Assembly: GCA_031411995.1 (NCBI GenBank)
Contig: JANOCD010000052.1
Coordinates: 1 to 64,000 of the forward strand
Direction: 5' to 3'
From: Rudanella sp031411995
Lineage (GTDB): Bacteria; Bacteroidota; Bacteroidia; Cytophagales; Spirosomataceae
Length of the DNA stretch: 64,000 nucleotides
Below, one piece after another: positions 28,361 through 37,567 of the stretch. The first letter of the stretch is position 1, and every line of letters starts with the position of its first letter. The notes beneath the pieces were generated by a model. The model was not told where the DNA came from. It worked only from the letters and a program-made list of their open reading frames with translations, and made no database searches. The position numbers and the translations under genes were made by a program.

Positions 28361-28900
28361 TCAGACTTCGGGCGGGGGAGAGAACACCGGCAGGGCGCGG
28401 TGGAGGAGCAGGAAGGGCGCGTCGGGAATCCTGACATCGCTGAACCAGTCATAGAGGAAAAAATGGAGAACAGTCCGGCTGTTGAGGGTATAATCGTTCA
28501 GCAGGAGTTTGAGCCATCGGCTCGATTTACGGCTCGAATCCGAGCCGGTATTGACGGTATCTTTCAGGAACGAGAGCAGGTCACGCTGCCAAAAGGATGC
28601 AGTTTTATTTTCTAAACCACTAACAAACAGAATATTATCGCGAATTTCGACACTCACTACATCATAATAATGATCTTTGTAAGTAAACCCTTCTTTGGTG
28701 GCTTCGTGCAACACGGCAGGGTCGTGCGGCCCATCGAGCGGAATCTGAAACTCAACCATGCTATCCACGGAGCGATACACCGTCAGGCGTTCTGTCAAAT
28801 CGTGCTGATCCTGCCACCACGAACCAAGGGAAATAAGAACGCCCCCCAGCGAATGGTACAGTAGCAGCAGCAACATCGAGAAGCCAAGCAGCCGTTTCAT
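28361..28900 (-). CDS. Hypothetical protein with N-terminal membrane segment (179 aa)
   Basis: Start chosen at 28900 (MKRLLGFSMLLLLLYHS) because a hydrophobic segment follows at once and a -7-like box lies 27 bases upstream; a longer frame from 29041 would overlap the neighbouring gene. The first 25 residues are a signal anchor or signal peptide. The rest is soluble-looking, with TVYRSVDSMVEFQIPL and EIRDNILFVSGLENK. No family was recognised. The C-terminus is proline-rich (VFSPPPEV). Confidence 0.65.
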   Translation of the reverse strand: MKRLLGFSMLLLLLYHSLGGVLISLGSWWQDQHDLTERLTVYRSVDSMVEFQIPLDGPHDPAVLHEATKEGFTYKDHYYDVVSVEIRDNILFVSGLENKTASFWQRDLLSFLKDTVNTGSDSSRKSSRWLKLLLNDYTLNSRTVLHFFLYDWFSDVRIPDAPFLLLHRALPVFSPPPEV

Positions 28901-28926
28901 GGATAGATTAAGTTGTGAAACCATTA

Positions 28927-28956
28927 CAAATGTAGGGAGTGGAAGGCGAAAAGCAA
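28927..28956 (-). promoter_or_regulatory. Promoter-like boxes for the 28361-28900 gene
   Basis: On the minus strand TACATTTG (28934-28927) fits the TAnnTTTG -7 consensus, with a partial TTG at 28956-28954, 19 bases farther up. The -7 box is 27 bases before the chosen ATG and supports that start. Confidence 0.4.
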
Positions 28957-29000
28957 TGGTACTTAGTCGATAAGATTTATGGTTTAATTGGGTCTTAACA

Positions 29001-29783
29001 TCAATACGGCGGTGTGACCAACCAAACCCCCAGGTTCTCAAATGAGAAATTCGTTGACCACGTTACCTGTGCTAAGTGCAGATGCCGATGATTGCGGGCG
29101 GGGTCGCGAATCAAATCCTGAAACATGTAGCCCAGTTCAATTTTGCCGAGCCTATTTCCGAGGTTGTAGCCAAGGCCACTGTACACCCAATCTTCACCAT
29201 AAAAGGCATTTTTTGAACTGATAGGGCTGTTTTTGGCTCCTGATAAACATAAAAATGCTTCGTTCGCGACGGACAAAAACGGGCCGGTTTTCTGCGTTTT
29301 CACGTTGTAAAGCGGCAACGTAAACCCAACATGATACCGAAACAACTGCGCGTAAGACCATTGCTTTGTTCGCATGTTGAGCGGATACCGTTCTTCATAC
29401 CGTAAGCGGTGCGTTAATCGGCCTTTTGCCAATGGATGCCCGGTCACGACCTGCGCCCACACCCGATTTTCGTTGACGGGCAAGCCAAACAGATTATGTT
29501 TTACATACGCATAACCAATGCCAACCTGCGAGTTAGGGGTGAGTTTATAGTGCAGGCTGGGTTGTGCATAGACCTGTAAATTGGTGGCTGGAAACTGTTT
29601 CTCGCCAATCTTTCGGTCGAAAGCATCAATAGTCGACGACAGGAAAGCGTTGTAGGTCAGTCGTTTAGTGATACCTCCGGTTTGGGAATATTGCGGAAAG
29701 ACACCGAAAAACGACCAGCGTTGGGCCAGTAATGGTTGAGCAATTAAAAAAAAGAGCAGGAGGAATGGTAGTGATCGTTTCAT
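29001..29783 (-). CDS. DUF2490 domain outer-membrane protein (260 aa)
   Basis: A signal peptide (MKRSLPFLLLFFLIAQPLLAQ) is followed by a DUF2490-type barrel: RWSFFGVFPQYSQ, PSLHYKLTPNSQVGIGYAYV, RLRYEERYP and AQLFRYHVGFTLPL are characteristic for this family. The length (about 240 mature residues) is normal. The function of the family is not defined; it is expected in the outer membrane. A TAGTTTTG -7-like box at 29831-29824, overlapping the end of the symporter gene, could start its transcription. Confidence 0.82.
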   Translation of the reverse strand: MKRSLPFLLLFFLIAQPLLAQRWSFFGVFPQYSQTGGITKRLTYNAFLSSTIDAFDRKIGEKQFPATNLQVYAQPSLHYKLTPNSQVGIGYAYVKHNLFGLPVNENRVWAQVVTGHPLAKGRLTHRLRYEERYPLNMRTKQWSYAQLFRYHVGFTLPLYNVKTQKTGPFLSVANEAFLCLSGAKNSPISSKNAFYGEDWVYSGLGYNLGNRLGKIELGYMFQDLIRDPARNHRHLHLAQVTWSTNFSFENLGVWLVTPPY

Positions 29784-29828
29784 GCGCTGAAGGGTGTTTC
29801 CTAAGCGCGTTCAATAACGATGCCAAAA

Positions 29829-31316
29829 CTACGAAACCTTCATACGTTGGTCCGCTTTTCTCGATAAAGCCCACAGTCCCACATACGTGAACAACCCGTT
29901 GAGAAGCAGTCGCTCGAAGCCGAACTTATAGCCGTCGAACCAATCGGCAGAGTTGTTATTGACTATGAGCGTCAGAATGGGCGACAAAATACAGATCAGC
30001 GGCACCCAACGGTCGGCAACGGGGCGGTTCGAGAACAAACCAAACGCATATAACCCTAAGAGCGGGCCGTAGGTATAGCCCGCCAGATCGAACACGGCCG
30101 TGATAACATCCTGACTGTTAAGCCCATTGAAAATGATGATTACCACCCAGAACAGCACCGAGAACCCAATGTGAACGTAGTTTTTGATGCGGGCGCGTTC
30201 CACTTCGGGCTTGCGTTCCACGTTCATGAAGTCGATGCAGAACGAGGTGGTCAGGGCGGTTAGGGCCGAGTCGGAACTGGCGTAGGTAGCGGCAGTGATG
30301 CCCAGCAAAAACGTGATCCCCACCACCGGGCCAAAATGGTTCAGAGCGAGCAGGGGATACAATTCGTCGGTTTTGGCCGGAATGCTGATGCCTTTGGTGG
30401 TGGCATAAATGTAGAGCAACGCTCCCAGACACAGGAACATGAAGTTGACAAGGGTGAGCGTGATGGTGAACCAGAACATATTTTTCTGAGCCTCGCCAAT
30501 GTTCTTGCAAGTCAGGTTTTTCTGCATCAAGTCCTGATCTAAACCCGTCATAACAATGGCAATGAATGCCCCCGACACAAACTGTTTTACGAAGTGGCGC
30601 GGATCATTGATGTTCTCGAAGAAGAAGATTTTGGAATAGGGACTGGCTTTGACGGTGCTGACCATTTCGCCAAAACTGAAATTCAGTTCGCGGGTGATCA
30701 GGATAATGGTCAGGATCACGGCCGTTACCAGAAATGTGGTTTGGAGCGTGTCGGTAATGATAATGGTTTTCACCCCGCCTTTGTGCGTATAAAGCCAGAT
30801 GAGCAAAATAGTGATAGCAACCGACACCTCAAACGGAATGCCGAAATGATTGAAAATGGCTAATTGCAACACTTGGGCAGCAATGTAAAGCCGCACTGCC
30901 GAGCCAACCGTGCGGGCCAGCAGAAAGAATCCCGCGCCTGTTTTGTAGGACCAGAACCCGAATCGCTTCTCCAGATACCCATAAATCGAGATCAGGTTCA
31001 TGCGGTAATAGAGCGGCATCAACACCGTAGCAATCACGTAGTACCCCACAATGTAGCCCAGCACCACCTGGAAATAGTTGAACGCTTTTACCCCCTCGAA
31101 TCCCTTCTGCAAGGCTCCAACGGCACCCGGCACCGAAATGAACGTGACCCCCGACAGCGATGTGCCGATCATGGCAAAAGCCACCAGATACCAGGGCGAT
31201 TGCCGGTTGGCCGTGAAAAACGTGTTGGTATCGGCCCCCCGCGAGGTGTAATAAGACACCCCGATGAGCATGGCAAAATAGGCGGTTAAAATGACGAGTG
31301 CGATGGTGGCATTCAT
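29829..31316 (-). CDS. Sodium:solute symporter (SSS family), 495 aa
   Basis: About thirteen hydrophobic segments with SSS-type features: N-terminal VSYYTSRGADTNTFFTANRQ, SPWYLVAFAMIGTSLSGVTF, and TAATYASSDSALTALTTSFC. It couples the Na+ gradient to uptake of a solute in the inner membrane; the substrate (sugar, amino acid, sialic acid or similar) is not readable. It runs divergently from clpS across a 105-bp gap. Confidence 0.9.
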   Translation of the reverse strand: MNATIALVILTAYFAMLIGVSYYTSRGADTNTFFTANRQSPWYLVAFAMIGTSLSGVTFISVPGAVGALQKGFEGVKAFNYFQVVLGYIVGYYVIATVLMPLYYRMNLISIYGYLEKRFGFWSYKTGAGFFLLARTVGSAVRLYIAAQVLQLAIFNHFGIPFEVSVAITILLIWLYTHKGGVKTIIITDTLQTTFLVTAVILTIILITRELNFSFGEMVSTVKASPYSKIFFFENINDPRHFVKQFVSGAFIAIVMTGLDQDLMQKNLTCKNIGEAQKNMFWFTITLTLVNFMFLCLGALLYIYATTKGISIPAKTDELYPLLALNHFGPVVGITFLLGITAATYASSDSALTALTTSFCIDFMNVERKPEVERARIKNYVHIGFSVLFWVVIIIFNGLNSQDVITAVFDLAGYTYGPLLGLYAFGLFSNRPVADRWVPLICILSPILTLIVNNNSADWFDGYKFGFERLLLNGLFTYVGLWALSRKADQRMKVS

Positions 31317-31373
31317 AGTGTTCAGGGCAACTTTTTAGGGGAGGATGGGGTTAATTAATAGGTCAAAATTGCG

Positions 31374-31381
31374 TAAATTTG
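31374..31381 (+). promoter_or_regulatory. -7 box of the clpS-recR promoter
   Basis: TAAATTTG matches the Bacteroidota TAnnTTTG -7 element 40 bases upstream of the clpS ATG. The -33 region around 31350 is only A/T-rich. Confidence 0.5.
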
Positions 31382-31421
31382 TCCAATCCAAGCCGAATTT
31401 TATCTCACGAATTAAATTCTT

Positions 31422-31700
31422 ATGTTGCCTTTTGAACAAAATGAGGTTGATGTCCTCGAAGACATAGTTGAAACCGATGTCTATCACTTGATTGTTTTCA
31501 ATGATGATGTCAATACGTTCGACTATGTGATCGACACACTCATGGAGGTGTGCGAACACACGCCTGACCAGGCCGAGCAATGTACCATCATTATTCACTA
31601 CAAAGGTAAATGTTCAGTGAAAGATGGCTCGTGGGATCAATTGGTTCCGATGCGCAACGAAATTTGCCGCCGGGGGCTTTCTGCTGAAGTCTTACAATAA
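31422..31700 (+). CDS. clpS: ATP-dependent Clp protease adaptor ClpS (92 aa)
   Basis: ClpS delivers N-degron substrates to the ClpAP protease in the cytoplasm. The N-terminal half has the diagnostic VFNDDVNTFDYVIDTLMEVC, in which the asparagine and the two aspartates form the N-degron pocket. It continues with QAEQCTIIIHYKGKCSVKDG. The length is normal for the family. It lies four bases upstream of recR on the same strand, so they probably share a transcript. Confidence 0.93.
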   Translation: MLPFEQNEVDVLEDIVETDVYHLIVFNDDVNTFDYVIDTLMEVCEHTPDQAEQCTIIIHYKGKCSVKDGSWDQLVPMRNEICRRGLSAEVLQ

Positions 31701-31704
31701 CTAC

Positions 31705-32316
31705 ATGGAATACCCATCCAAACTAATTGAGGACGCAGTGAATGAGGTGTCGAAATTGCCGGGAATTGGCAAAAAAACGGCCCTTCGGCTCGTTCTCCAT
31801 CTGCTCAAACGCGACGAAGACCAAACCGAGACCTTAGCCAATGCGCTTATGGCGGTGCGCTCCCGGATTCAGTACTGCAAAAAATGCCATAATCTCGCCG
31901 ACAGTGACCTTTGCACTATTTGCGCCAGCCGCAAGCGCGATCATTCGCTGATTTGCGTGGTCGAAGATACCCGCGATGTGTTGGCCATCGAGAATACGGC
32001 TCAATTCAAGGGCTTGTATCATGTCTTGGGCGGAATCATTTCGCCGGTAGAGGGCGTTGGCCCCAGCGATCTGCAAATCGAGTCGTTGCTGGAGCGGCTT
32101 CGGAGTGAGGAAGCAGGTGAGGTTCGAGAAATTATACTGGCACTCAGCCCTACCATGGAGGGCGATACGACTGCTTTTTATCTGCAAAAGAGACTGAAAC
32201 ACTTTCAACTGAAAATCTCGACCATTGCCCGTGGGGTGCCAATCGGGGGCGATCTGGAATATGCTGATGAGGTTACGCTGGGCCGGAGTATTTTGAGCCG
32301 GATCGTGTACGAATAA
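31705..32316 (+). CDS. recR: Recombination mediator protein RecR (203 aa)
   Basis: RecR works with RecO (and RecF) to load RecA on gapped DNA. The start at 31705 (MEYPSKLIEDAVNEVSKLPG) gives the normal length; a longer frame would read into clpS. Visible are a helix-hairpin-helix (LPGIGKKTALRLVLHLLK), a four-cysteine zinc site (CKKC...CTIC, about residues 59-74), and a Toprim domain (ICVVEDTRDVLAIE ... PTMEGDTTAFYL). Confidence 0.96.
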   Translation: MEYPSKLIEDAVNEVSKLPGIGKKTALRLVLHLLKRDEDQTETLANALMAVRSRIQYCKKCHNLADSDLCTICASRKRDHSLICVVEDTRDVLAIENTAQFKGLYHVLGGIISPVEGVGPSDLQIESLLERLRSEEAGEVREIILALSPTMEGDTTAFYLQKRLKHFQLKISTIARGVPIGGDLEYADEVTLGRSILSRIVYE

Positions 32317-32325
32317 GATTGTTCA

Positions 32326-32360
32326 GACAGGATTACAGCCGGGTTGGCTGTAATCCTGTC
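32326..32360. terminator. Hairpin between the convergent recR and lysine-rich-protein genes
   Basis: A perfect 15-bp stem (gacaggattacagcc / ggctgtaatcctgtc) with a 5-base loop, ten bases past the recR stop. There is no strong T-run on either side, so it could be a bidirectional stop or an RNA-stabilising hairpin. Confidence 0.65.
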
Positions 32361-32374
32361 GAAAACCGCTTCTA

Positions 32375-32635
32375 CTAATTCTCGCTTTTTTCTTCTTTTT
32401 TCTTAGCCTTCTCCATTTTCTTTTCGGCTTTGTCCATTTTGTCGCCGGCATCGTTCATATTGCCTTTGGCACCTTTAGATGCCGCTTTGGCCATTTTCTT
32501 CTCGGCTTTCTCGCGCTTCTGAGTAGCCTTCATTTCTTTTTTAGCTTCTTTAGACTGCGTTACGTCTTGTGCCATTGACGGCATGGCGATGAGCAGTGCA
32601 AGGGCGAAAACGCCACTCATAATTAACTTTTTCAT
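32375..32635 (-). CDS. Small secreted lysine/alanine-rich protein (86 aa)
   Basis: Start taken at 32635 (MKKLIMSGVFALALLIAMPS), giving a clean signal peptide ending SMAQ. The mature part of about 63 residues is almost only K, E, A and M in heptad-like order, so it is a charged helix or coiled coil and highly basic. It is not a recognised family; such proteins may be envelope linkers or have compositional roles only. Confidence 0.65.
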   Translation of the reverse strand: MKKLIMSGVFALALLIAMPSMAQDVTQSKEAKKEMKATQKREKAEKKMAKAASKGAKGNMNDAGDKMDKAEKKMEKAKKKEEKSEN

Positions 32636-32756
32636 TGGTTGAGTTGGTTTCACGAGCTGAACCATTCAGCTTGTTTCAGTATAACTGAATGAAACCGTAG
32701 AGATTTTCACTTTATTAGCGAATGGTCCACATAATCAGGTGAATATATAGGTTTAT

Positions 32757-34355
32757 CTAAGGCCTATATAACTTTACCAGTTCTTCCGCGCAGCGTTCGC
32801 CATCCATTGCGGCAGAAACGATGCCACCTGCGTAGCCCGCCCCTTCACCGCACGGGAATAGCCGCCGGGTTTCTACGTGTTCGCAGGTTTGGCGGTCGCG
32901 GGGGATGCGAACGGGCGAAGAGGTCCGGCTTTCGATGCCGATCAACTGCCCCTCGTTGGAAAGATACCCGTTCATTTTGCGGCCAAAATCGCGCAGACCT
33001 GCCCGAAGCGGTTGAGCAATATGATCGGGCAAAATCTCGTCCATGTCGGCAGAAAGCAAACCAGGCTGGTAGGATGTTGGCAGCAGGGTAGGGGAGAGCT
33101 TGCCATTCACAAAGTCGGCCACGCGCTGGGCAGGTGCCGTTTGCGACAGGGCCGGATTACCCGCACTCGCCATTTGGCAGGCGCGTTGCTCCACGGCCTG
33201 TTGCAGAGCCAAACCCGCCAAGGGCCCATGTATGGCATATGGTGCCAAATCGGAGTCAGTAATAGCCACCACCACCCCCGAATTAGCATATTTGGAGTCC
33301 CGACGGGACGGCGACATACCGTTCACAACCAACTCGCCGGGGGCCGTGGCCGAGGGTACAATGAAACCACCGGGACACATACAAAACGAGAAAACACCCC
33401 GCTCAACACCGCCAAATTTGGTTTGTGCGACAAGGCTGTAGGAAGCCGCCGGGAGATAATCACCACGACCCCTGGCATTGTTCGGCAGGTGATATTGCAG
33501 GTTGTCGATCAGGCTCTGCTGATGCTCGATTCGGACACCCATAGCAAAGGGTTTGGCTTCGATCAGTACATCGCGCCGGTGTAACAGGTGAAAAATATCG
33601 CGGGCCGAGTGGCCGGTGGCCAGAATAACCCCCAAACCCGTTAGTTCGCGGCCATCCTGCGTGATTACGCCCCGAATCTCGTGCTCCTTCAGAATCAGAT
33701 CGACCACTTTGGTATCGAAATGCACCTCGCCACCAGCGTCTAAAATGCTTTGGCGAAGGGCCGTCACCACGGCGGGTAATTTGTTGGTGCCAATGTGCGG
33801 GTGAGCCTCCACCAGAATCTGATCGGTGGCACCGTGAGCCACTAAGATTTCGAGAATCCGGCGCACGTCGCCCCGTTTGGTTGAGCGGGTATAGAGTTTC
33901 CCATCTGAGTACGTCCCGGCACCGCCCTCGCCAAAACAGTAGTTCGATTCGGGATTCACAACGTGGTCTTTGTTGATAGCGGCCAAATCGCGACGGCGGG
34001 CGCGAACATCGCCCCCCCGTTCCAGCATAATTGGTTTTAGGCCCAACTCGATCAGCCGGAGGGCCGCAAACAAACCCGCTGGCCCGGCCCCAACCACAAT
34101 AACGGACTGGGCATGGCTCACGTCGGGATACTGTAATCCATTATTGATGAGCGGAGTAGGTTCTTCTTTGACAAAAACATCGGCCTCCACATGAACGCGC
34201 ACCTGTCGGCCACGAGCGTCGATAGACTGGCGTTTTTTCCGAACAATAACGTCGGGCCTATCGAATAGGCGAAGAGAATGGAGGGCTTCGGAGCGAAAAG
34301 CGGCTTCATCGTAAGCCTGCTCAGGCGTGAGCGCGAGAGAAATGGAATGAATCAT
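32757..34355 (-). CDS. NAD(P)/FAD-dependent dehydrogenase (COG2509-like), 532 aa
   Basis: An N-terminal region of about 75 residues (SISLALTPEQAYDE...) precedes a Rossmann FAD site (VIVVGAGPAGLFAALRLIELG, about residues 86-106) and a second FAD contact (GEGGAGTYSDGKLYTR). Also seen are GLGVILATGHSARDIF and a C-terminal FPCGEGAGYAGGIVSAAMDG. These match the family of large conserved FAD-dependent dehydrogenases whose substrate is undetermined. A cytoplasmic flavoprotein by sequence. It starts with ATG at 34355. Confidence 0.85.
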   Translation of the reverse strand: MIHSISLALTPEQAYDEAAFRSEALHSLRLFDRPDVIVRKKRQSIDARGRQVRVHVEADVFVKEEPTPLINNGLQYPDVSHAQSVIVVGAGPAGLFAALRLIELGLKPIMLERGGDVRARRRDLAAINKDHVVNPESNYCFGEGGAGTYSDGKLYTRSTKRGDVRRILEILVAHGATDQILVEAHPHIGTNKLPAVVTALRQSILDAGGEVHFDTKVVDLILKEHEIRGVITQDGRELTGLGVILATGHSARDIFHLLHRRDVLIEAKPFAMGVRIEHQQSLIDNLQYHLPNNARGRGDYLPAASYSLVAQTKFGGVERGVFSFCMCPGGFIVPSATAPGELVVNGMSPSRRDSKYANSGVVVAITDSDLAPYAIHGPLAGLALQQAVEQRACQMASAGNPALSQTAPAQRVADFVNGKLSPTLLPTSYQPGLLSADMDEILPDHIAQPLRAGLRDFGRKMNGYLSNEGQLIGIESRTSSPVRIPRDRQTCEHVETRRLFPCGEGAGYAGGIVSAAMDGERCAEELVKLYRP

Positions 34356-34394
34356 GTGTGTTGTGGCCGGTTTTTATCCGGCAATTTATAATTG

Positions 34395-34424
34395 GCAGTG
34401 GGCAGTCTAAATACTGCCCACTGC
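34395..34424 (-). terminator. Hairpin downstream of the DUF2723 gene
   Basis: A perfect 12-bp stem (gcagtgggcagt / actgcccactgc) lies just beyond the DUF2723 stop at 34433. No long T-run, so this is a moderate call; it also lies 40 bases upstream of the FAD dehydrogenase ATG. Confidence 0.5.
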
Positions 34425-34432
34425 TACTGCTT

Positions 34433-37390
34433 TTACCCCCCAAACGCAGAATAATGCTTCTCTAACAATGCCTCGTATTTCTTGGCCAGCACATCTTGCT
34501 TGGCTTCTTTGCAGGCTTCCACAATGGTGTTCAGGCTGTAGAGATCCGAGTTTACATCACCAAATGAACGACCCGATGTCTTGGAATAGTTTAAATTCTG
34601 GTCGATGCGCGTGACCATTGTATCGGCAATTTTCAGGGCGGTTTTTGTTTCGCCTATGCTGAAGTAGAACCGTACAAAATTACCCGAAATCTGGTCGAAG
34701 GGAATTGTGTTGTCGGGGATCACACTCAACGAATAATCCAGCACCTTTTTGGCTTCGGCTTTCTTGTTTTCGCGGATAAGCTGGTCGGCTAATCGGAAAA
34801 ACGCAATGCGGGCCGTGAGTACGGGCGAGCCTTTGTAGGTCTCGTCATAATAGGAGTTCGGATTGTTCATCTCGCGCCAGAACGACCGCTTCATCAAGTT
34901 GTTCATGGCAATTTCGGTGTTCACATATCCATCCGACGCACCATCGACACGCACCGGCATCAGCCGATAGGCGTAGCCTTCAACCTGCATGTGGTCTTTG
35001 AGATTCAGGTAGTTATCCGATGCCAGCGTGGACGAGAAATAGATGGGCCGCTGCCAGTTATTGGTCGCAATCATGTCGAGCATAATCAAATCCGGCTTGT
35101 AAAGGTCGCGCTTGCCGATGGTCCATTGGAGCGTATCGCCAACCAGCGGACGAAGCAGCGATGGTACAAAATTGGCCTTGTCGATGGCGGCTTTGTCGAG
35201 GGGCAAAAACAGCACTGACGAGGGCAACACGCTGGTCATTTCGCCCGTGGTGAGCGGCACCCGAACGGCAGGGCTACCCTGTTTCACCAGGCTAATGTAC
35301 TGCTTGAGGTCAATGCCATTCTTGACTGCGCCCATTTCGTAGAATGGAATGATGTCGTTTTCACCCTTGTTGAACTGGTCAAAATCGAGCGAAATGGGCA
35401 GCGGCTCCGACTCATAGGTCTTGCGCTTCATCTGCTGAATGTACCATTCTGTACCTAACAAGCTCAGGTTACACACCCGCACATCGCGCCGGAAACCTTC
35501 CACCTCCTGCACATACCAAAGTGGGAAGGTGTCATTGTCGCCCCCGGCGAACAAAATGGCGTTCGGGGCGCAGGAGTTGAGCAGGTTTTTGGCAAAATCG
35601 ACCGAGTGATAACGGTTCGAGCGGTCGTGGTTATCCCAGCTTTTCAGGCCCATCATAATCGGAATCAGCAGCGTCAGACCCACAATCAGACCATTGCGGG
35701 TCATGTCGTTTTTGAGGTATTGGCGGGTTCCTTCGGCTAAGGCCATGATGCCAAGGCCAATCCATATCGCAAAGAAATAGAACGAAGCTACGTAGATATA
35801 ATCCCGTTCGCGGGGTTCGGACGGGGGCGAGTTCAGGAACACCTGTAGGGCAATTCCGGTGAACAGAAACAGGAAGCCAACCACCAAAAAGTCGCGCTGT
35901 CGGCGGAAATACATATAGACAATACCGAACAAACCGAGCAGGAACGGCAGCATATAAAAGTTATCGCGGGCCTTGTTGGCTTTGAGCAAATCGGGGGCAC
36001 CGGAGTCTGTTGACCAAGGCAATAGATAACCCGCGCCCTCTTCGTCGGACTCGCGCCCGGAGAAATTCCACATCAGATACCGCCAGTACATATGGCCCAA
36101 CTGATGGCTGAAGAAGTACGAAATGTTATCGCCAAACGTGGGTTTTTGTCCCTCGGCCAGACCCAGCATTTGCCGGTAGAGTTGGGGGTGATTTTGCTGA
36201 CTACTATAGACCCGTGGGAACAGCATTTCGTCGCCCTGCTCATACACGTACTTGGGTGAGTTGCCATATTCCACGTACTTTTTGCCTTCTTTTTTGAAGA
36301 GTGCGTCGCCGGGTTTCTGGTCCACCGGGCGGGCCGTGAACACTGGGCCAAACAGCAATGAACGGCTTCCATATTGCTCCCGCTTGAGATACGAAATAAA
36401 GTTCAGCGCGTCGCTGGGGTCGTTTTCGTTGATGGGCGGGTTATAATCCGACCGCACCAGCACCTGGATATACGAGATATAGCCGACCAGTACAAACGAC
36501 AGAGCCAGCAAGCCCGTGTTGATGTAGACCCGCTGGTTTTTGTTCGACCAGAACAGGGCGTAGATCAGGATGGCAAAGAAGATAACGGCGAACACCGTCA
36601 TACCACTGCTAAAGGGCATGCCAAGCGTGTTGACAAAGAATTTTTCGAGCACGAAAGCCGCACTGGGCAAGCCCGGAATGATGCCCGCGTTGATGATGCC
36701 AAGAATAACTAAACCAATAAAAAATGCAATGGCCCCACCCCGGAAAGTTGGACGGGCGGCTTTCTTGTAGTAATAAATCAGGGCCAGTGCAGGCAGAGTT
36801 GTTAGGTTCAGCAAGTGAACGCCGATGGACAAACCGATCAGGTAAGCAATGAAAATGAGCCAGCGGTTGGCGGCTGCTTCGTCTTCAATGCCTTCCCACC
36901 GGAAGGCAGCCCACACCACAATGGCCGTGAAAAACGACGACATGCCATACACCTCGGCCTCCACCGCCGAGAACCAGTAGGTATCGGAAAAGGTATAAAT
37001 CAAGGCGCCCACTACTGACGAACCCACCACGATTAGCGTGTCGGCGGGGGTATAATCAGCTATTTTTTTGCCCAACAGTTTTTGGGCCAGCATCGAGATT
37101 GTCCAGCACAAAAACAGGATACCAAAGGCCGACGACAGCACCGAGACCATGTTGACCCAGAAGGCGACCATCGTAACATCGCCCCCGGCGAGCAGGGAAA
37201 ATACGCGGCCAATGAGCAAAAAGAAGGGTGCCCCCGGTGGGTGCGGCACCTGGAGTTTGTAGGCACAGGCAATAAATTCACCGCAATCCCAGAAACTGGC
37301 GGTACGTTCCACGGTAAGGCTGTAGGTCAGGAGCGCGATGGCGAAGGTGACCCAGCCCGCAATGGTATTCAAGCGTCGGAATGACTGCAT
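34433..37390 (-). CDS. DUF2723 membrane protein, glycosyltransferase-like (985 aa)
   Basis: The start is put at 37390 (MQSFRRLNTIAGW); an upstream GTG/TTG-type start would add 22 residues without known homology. Near the N-terminus is the conserved ERTASFWDCGEFIACAYKLQ, with PPGAPFFLLIGR. About twelve membrane segments follow, then a periplasmic part (FPLWYVQEVEGFRRDVRVCN) and a C-terminal portion with TPR-like pairs (ENKKAEAKKVLDYSL, GETKTALKIADTMV). DUF2723 proteins are placed in glycosyltransferase family GT117 and suspected to modify surface proteins or lipids; the acceptor is not known here. Confidence 0.88.
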   Translation of the reverse strand: MQSFRRLNTIAGWVTFAIALLTYSLTVERTASFWDCGEFIACAYKLQVPHPPGAPFFLLIGRVFSLLAGGDVTMVAFWVNMVSVLSSAFGILFLCWTISMLAQKLLGKKIADYTPADTLIVVGSSVVGALIYTFSDTYWFSAVEAEVYGMSSFFTAIVVWAAFRWEGIEDEAAANRWLIFIAYLIGLSIGVHLLNLTTLPALALIYYYKKAARPTFRGGAIAFFIGLVILGIINAGIIPGLPSAAFVLEKFFVNTLGMPFSSGMTVFAVIFFAILIYALFWSNKNQRVYINTGLLALSFVLVGYISYIQVLVRSDYNPPINENDPSDALNFISYLKREQYGSRSLLFGPVFTARPVDQKPGDALFKKEGKKYVEYGNSPKYVYEQGDEMLFPRVYSSQQNHPQLYRQMLGLAEGQKPTFGDNISYFFSHQLGHMYWRYLMWNFSGRESDEEGAGYLLPWSTDSGAPDLLKANKARDNFYMLPFLLGLFGIVYMYFRRQRDFLVVGFLFLFTGIALQVFLNSPPSEPRERDYIYVASFYFFAIWIGLGIMALAEGTRQYLKNDMTRNGLIVGLTLLIPIMMGLKSWDNHDRSNRYHSVDFAKNLLNSCAPNAILFAGGDNDTFPLWYVQEVEGFRRDVRVCNLSLLGTEWYIQQMKRKTYESEPLPISLDFDQFNKGENDIIPFYEMGAVKNGIDLKQYISLVKQGSPAVRVPLTTGEMTSVLPSSVLFLPLDKAAIDKANFVPSLLRPLVGDTLQWTIGKRDLYKPDLIMLDMIATNNWQRPIYFSSTLASDNYLNLKDHMQVEGYAYRLMPVRVDGASDGYVNTEIAMNNLMKRSFWREMNNPNSYYDETYKGSPVLTARIAFFRLADQLIRENKKAEAKKVLDYSLSVIPDNTIPFDQISGNFVRFYFSIGETKTALKIADTMVTRIDQNLNYSKTSGRSFGDVNSDLYSLNTIVEACKEAKQDVLAKKYEALLEKHYSAFGG

Positions 37391-37453
37391 AAAATTGGCT
37401 ATTGGATACTGGATTATGGACGCTGGATTAGTGACTGCAACGTCCCGCAGTGC

Positions 37454-37470
37454 CAAAATTACTAAATTTG
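37454..37470. promoter_or_regulatory. Back-to-back -7 boxes of a divergent promoter
   Basis: On the minus strand TAATTTTG (37461-37454) points to the DUF2723 gene; on the plus strand TAAATTTG (37463-37470) points to the gene at 37568. Both match TAnnTTTG and lie one base apart, so only one direction could be used at a time. Confidence 0.45.
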
Positions 37471-37514
37471 AACGGGGCAGTCGGGTATAGGGCTGTTAAA
37501 AATCGTTAAGCCTA

Positions 37515-37550
37515 CCTCACCCCAACCCCTCTCCTTGCGAAGGAGAGGGG
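37515..37550 (+). repeat. REP-like C-rich palindrome, first copy
   Basis: A 25-bp palindrome (37526-37550, centre ttgcgaa) is preceded by a tail reading cctcaccccaa. Together with the copy at 37607 it forms an inverted pair flanking the start codon of the 37568 gene. Confidence 0.75.
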
Positions 37551-37567
37551 CTAAAGTATATCAATTG

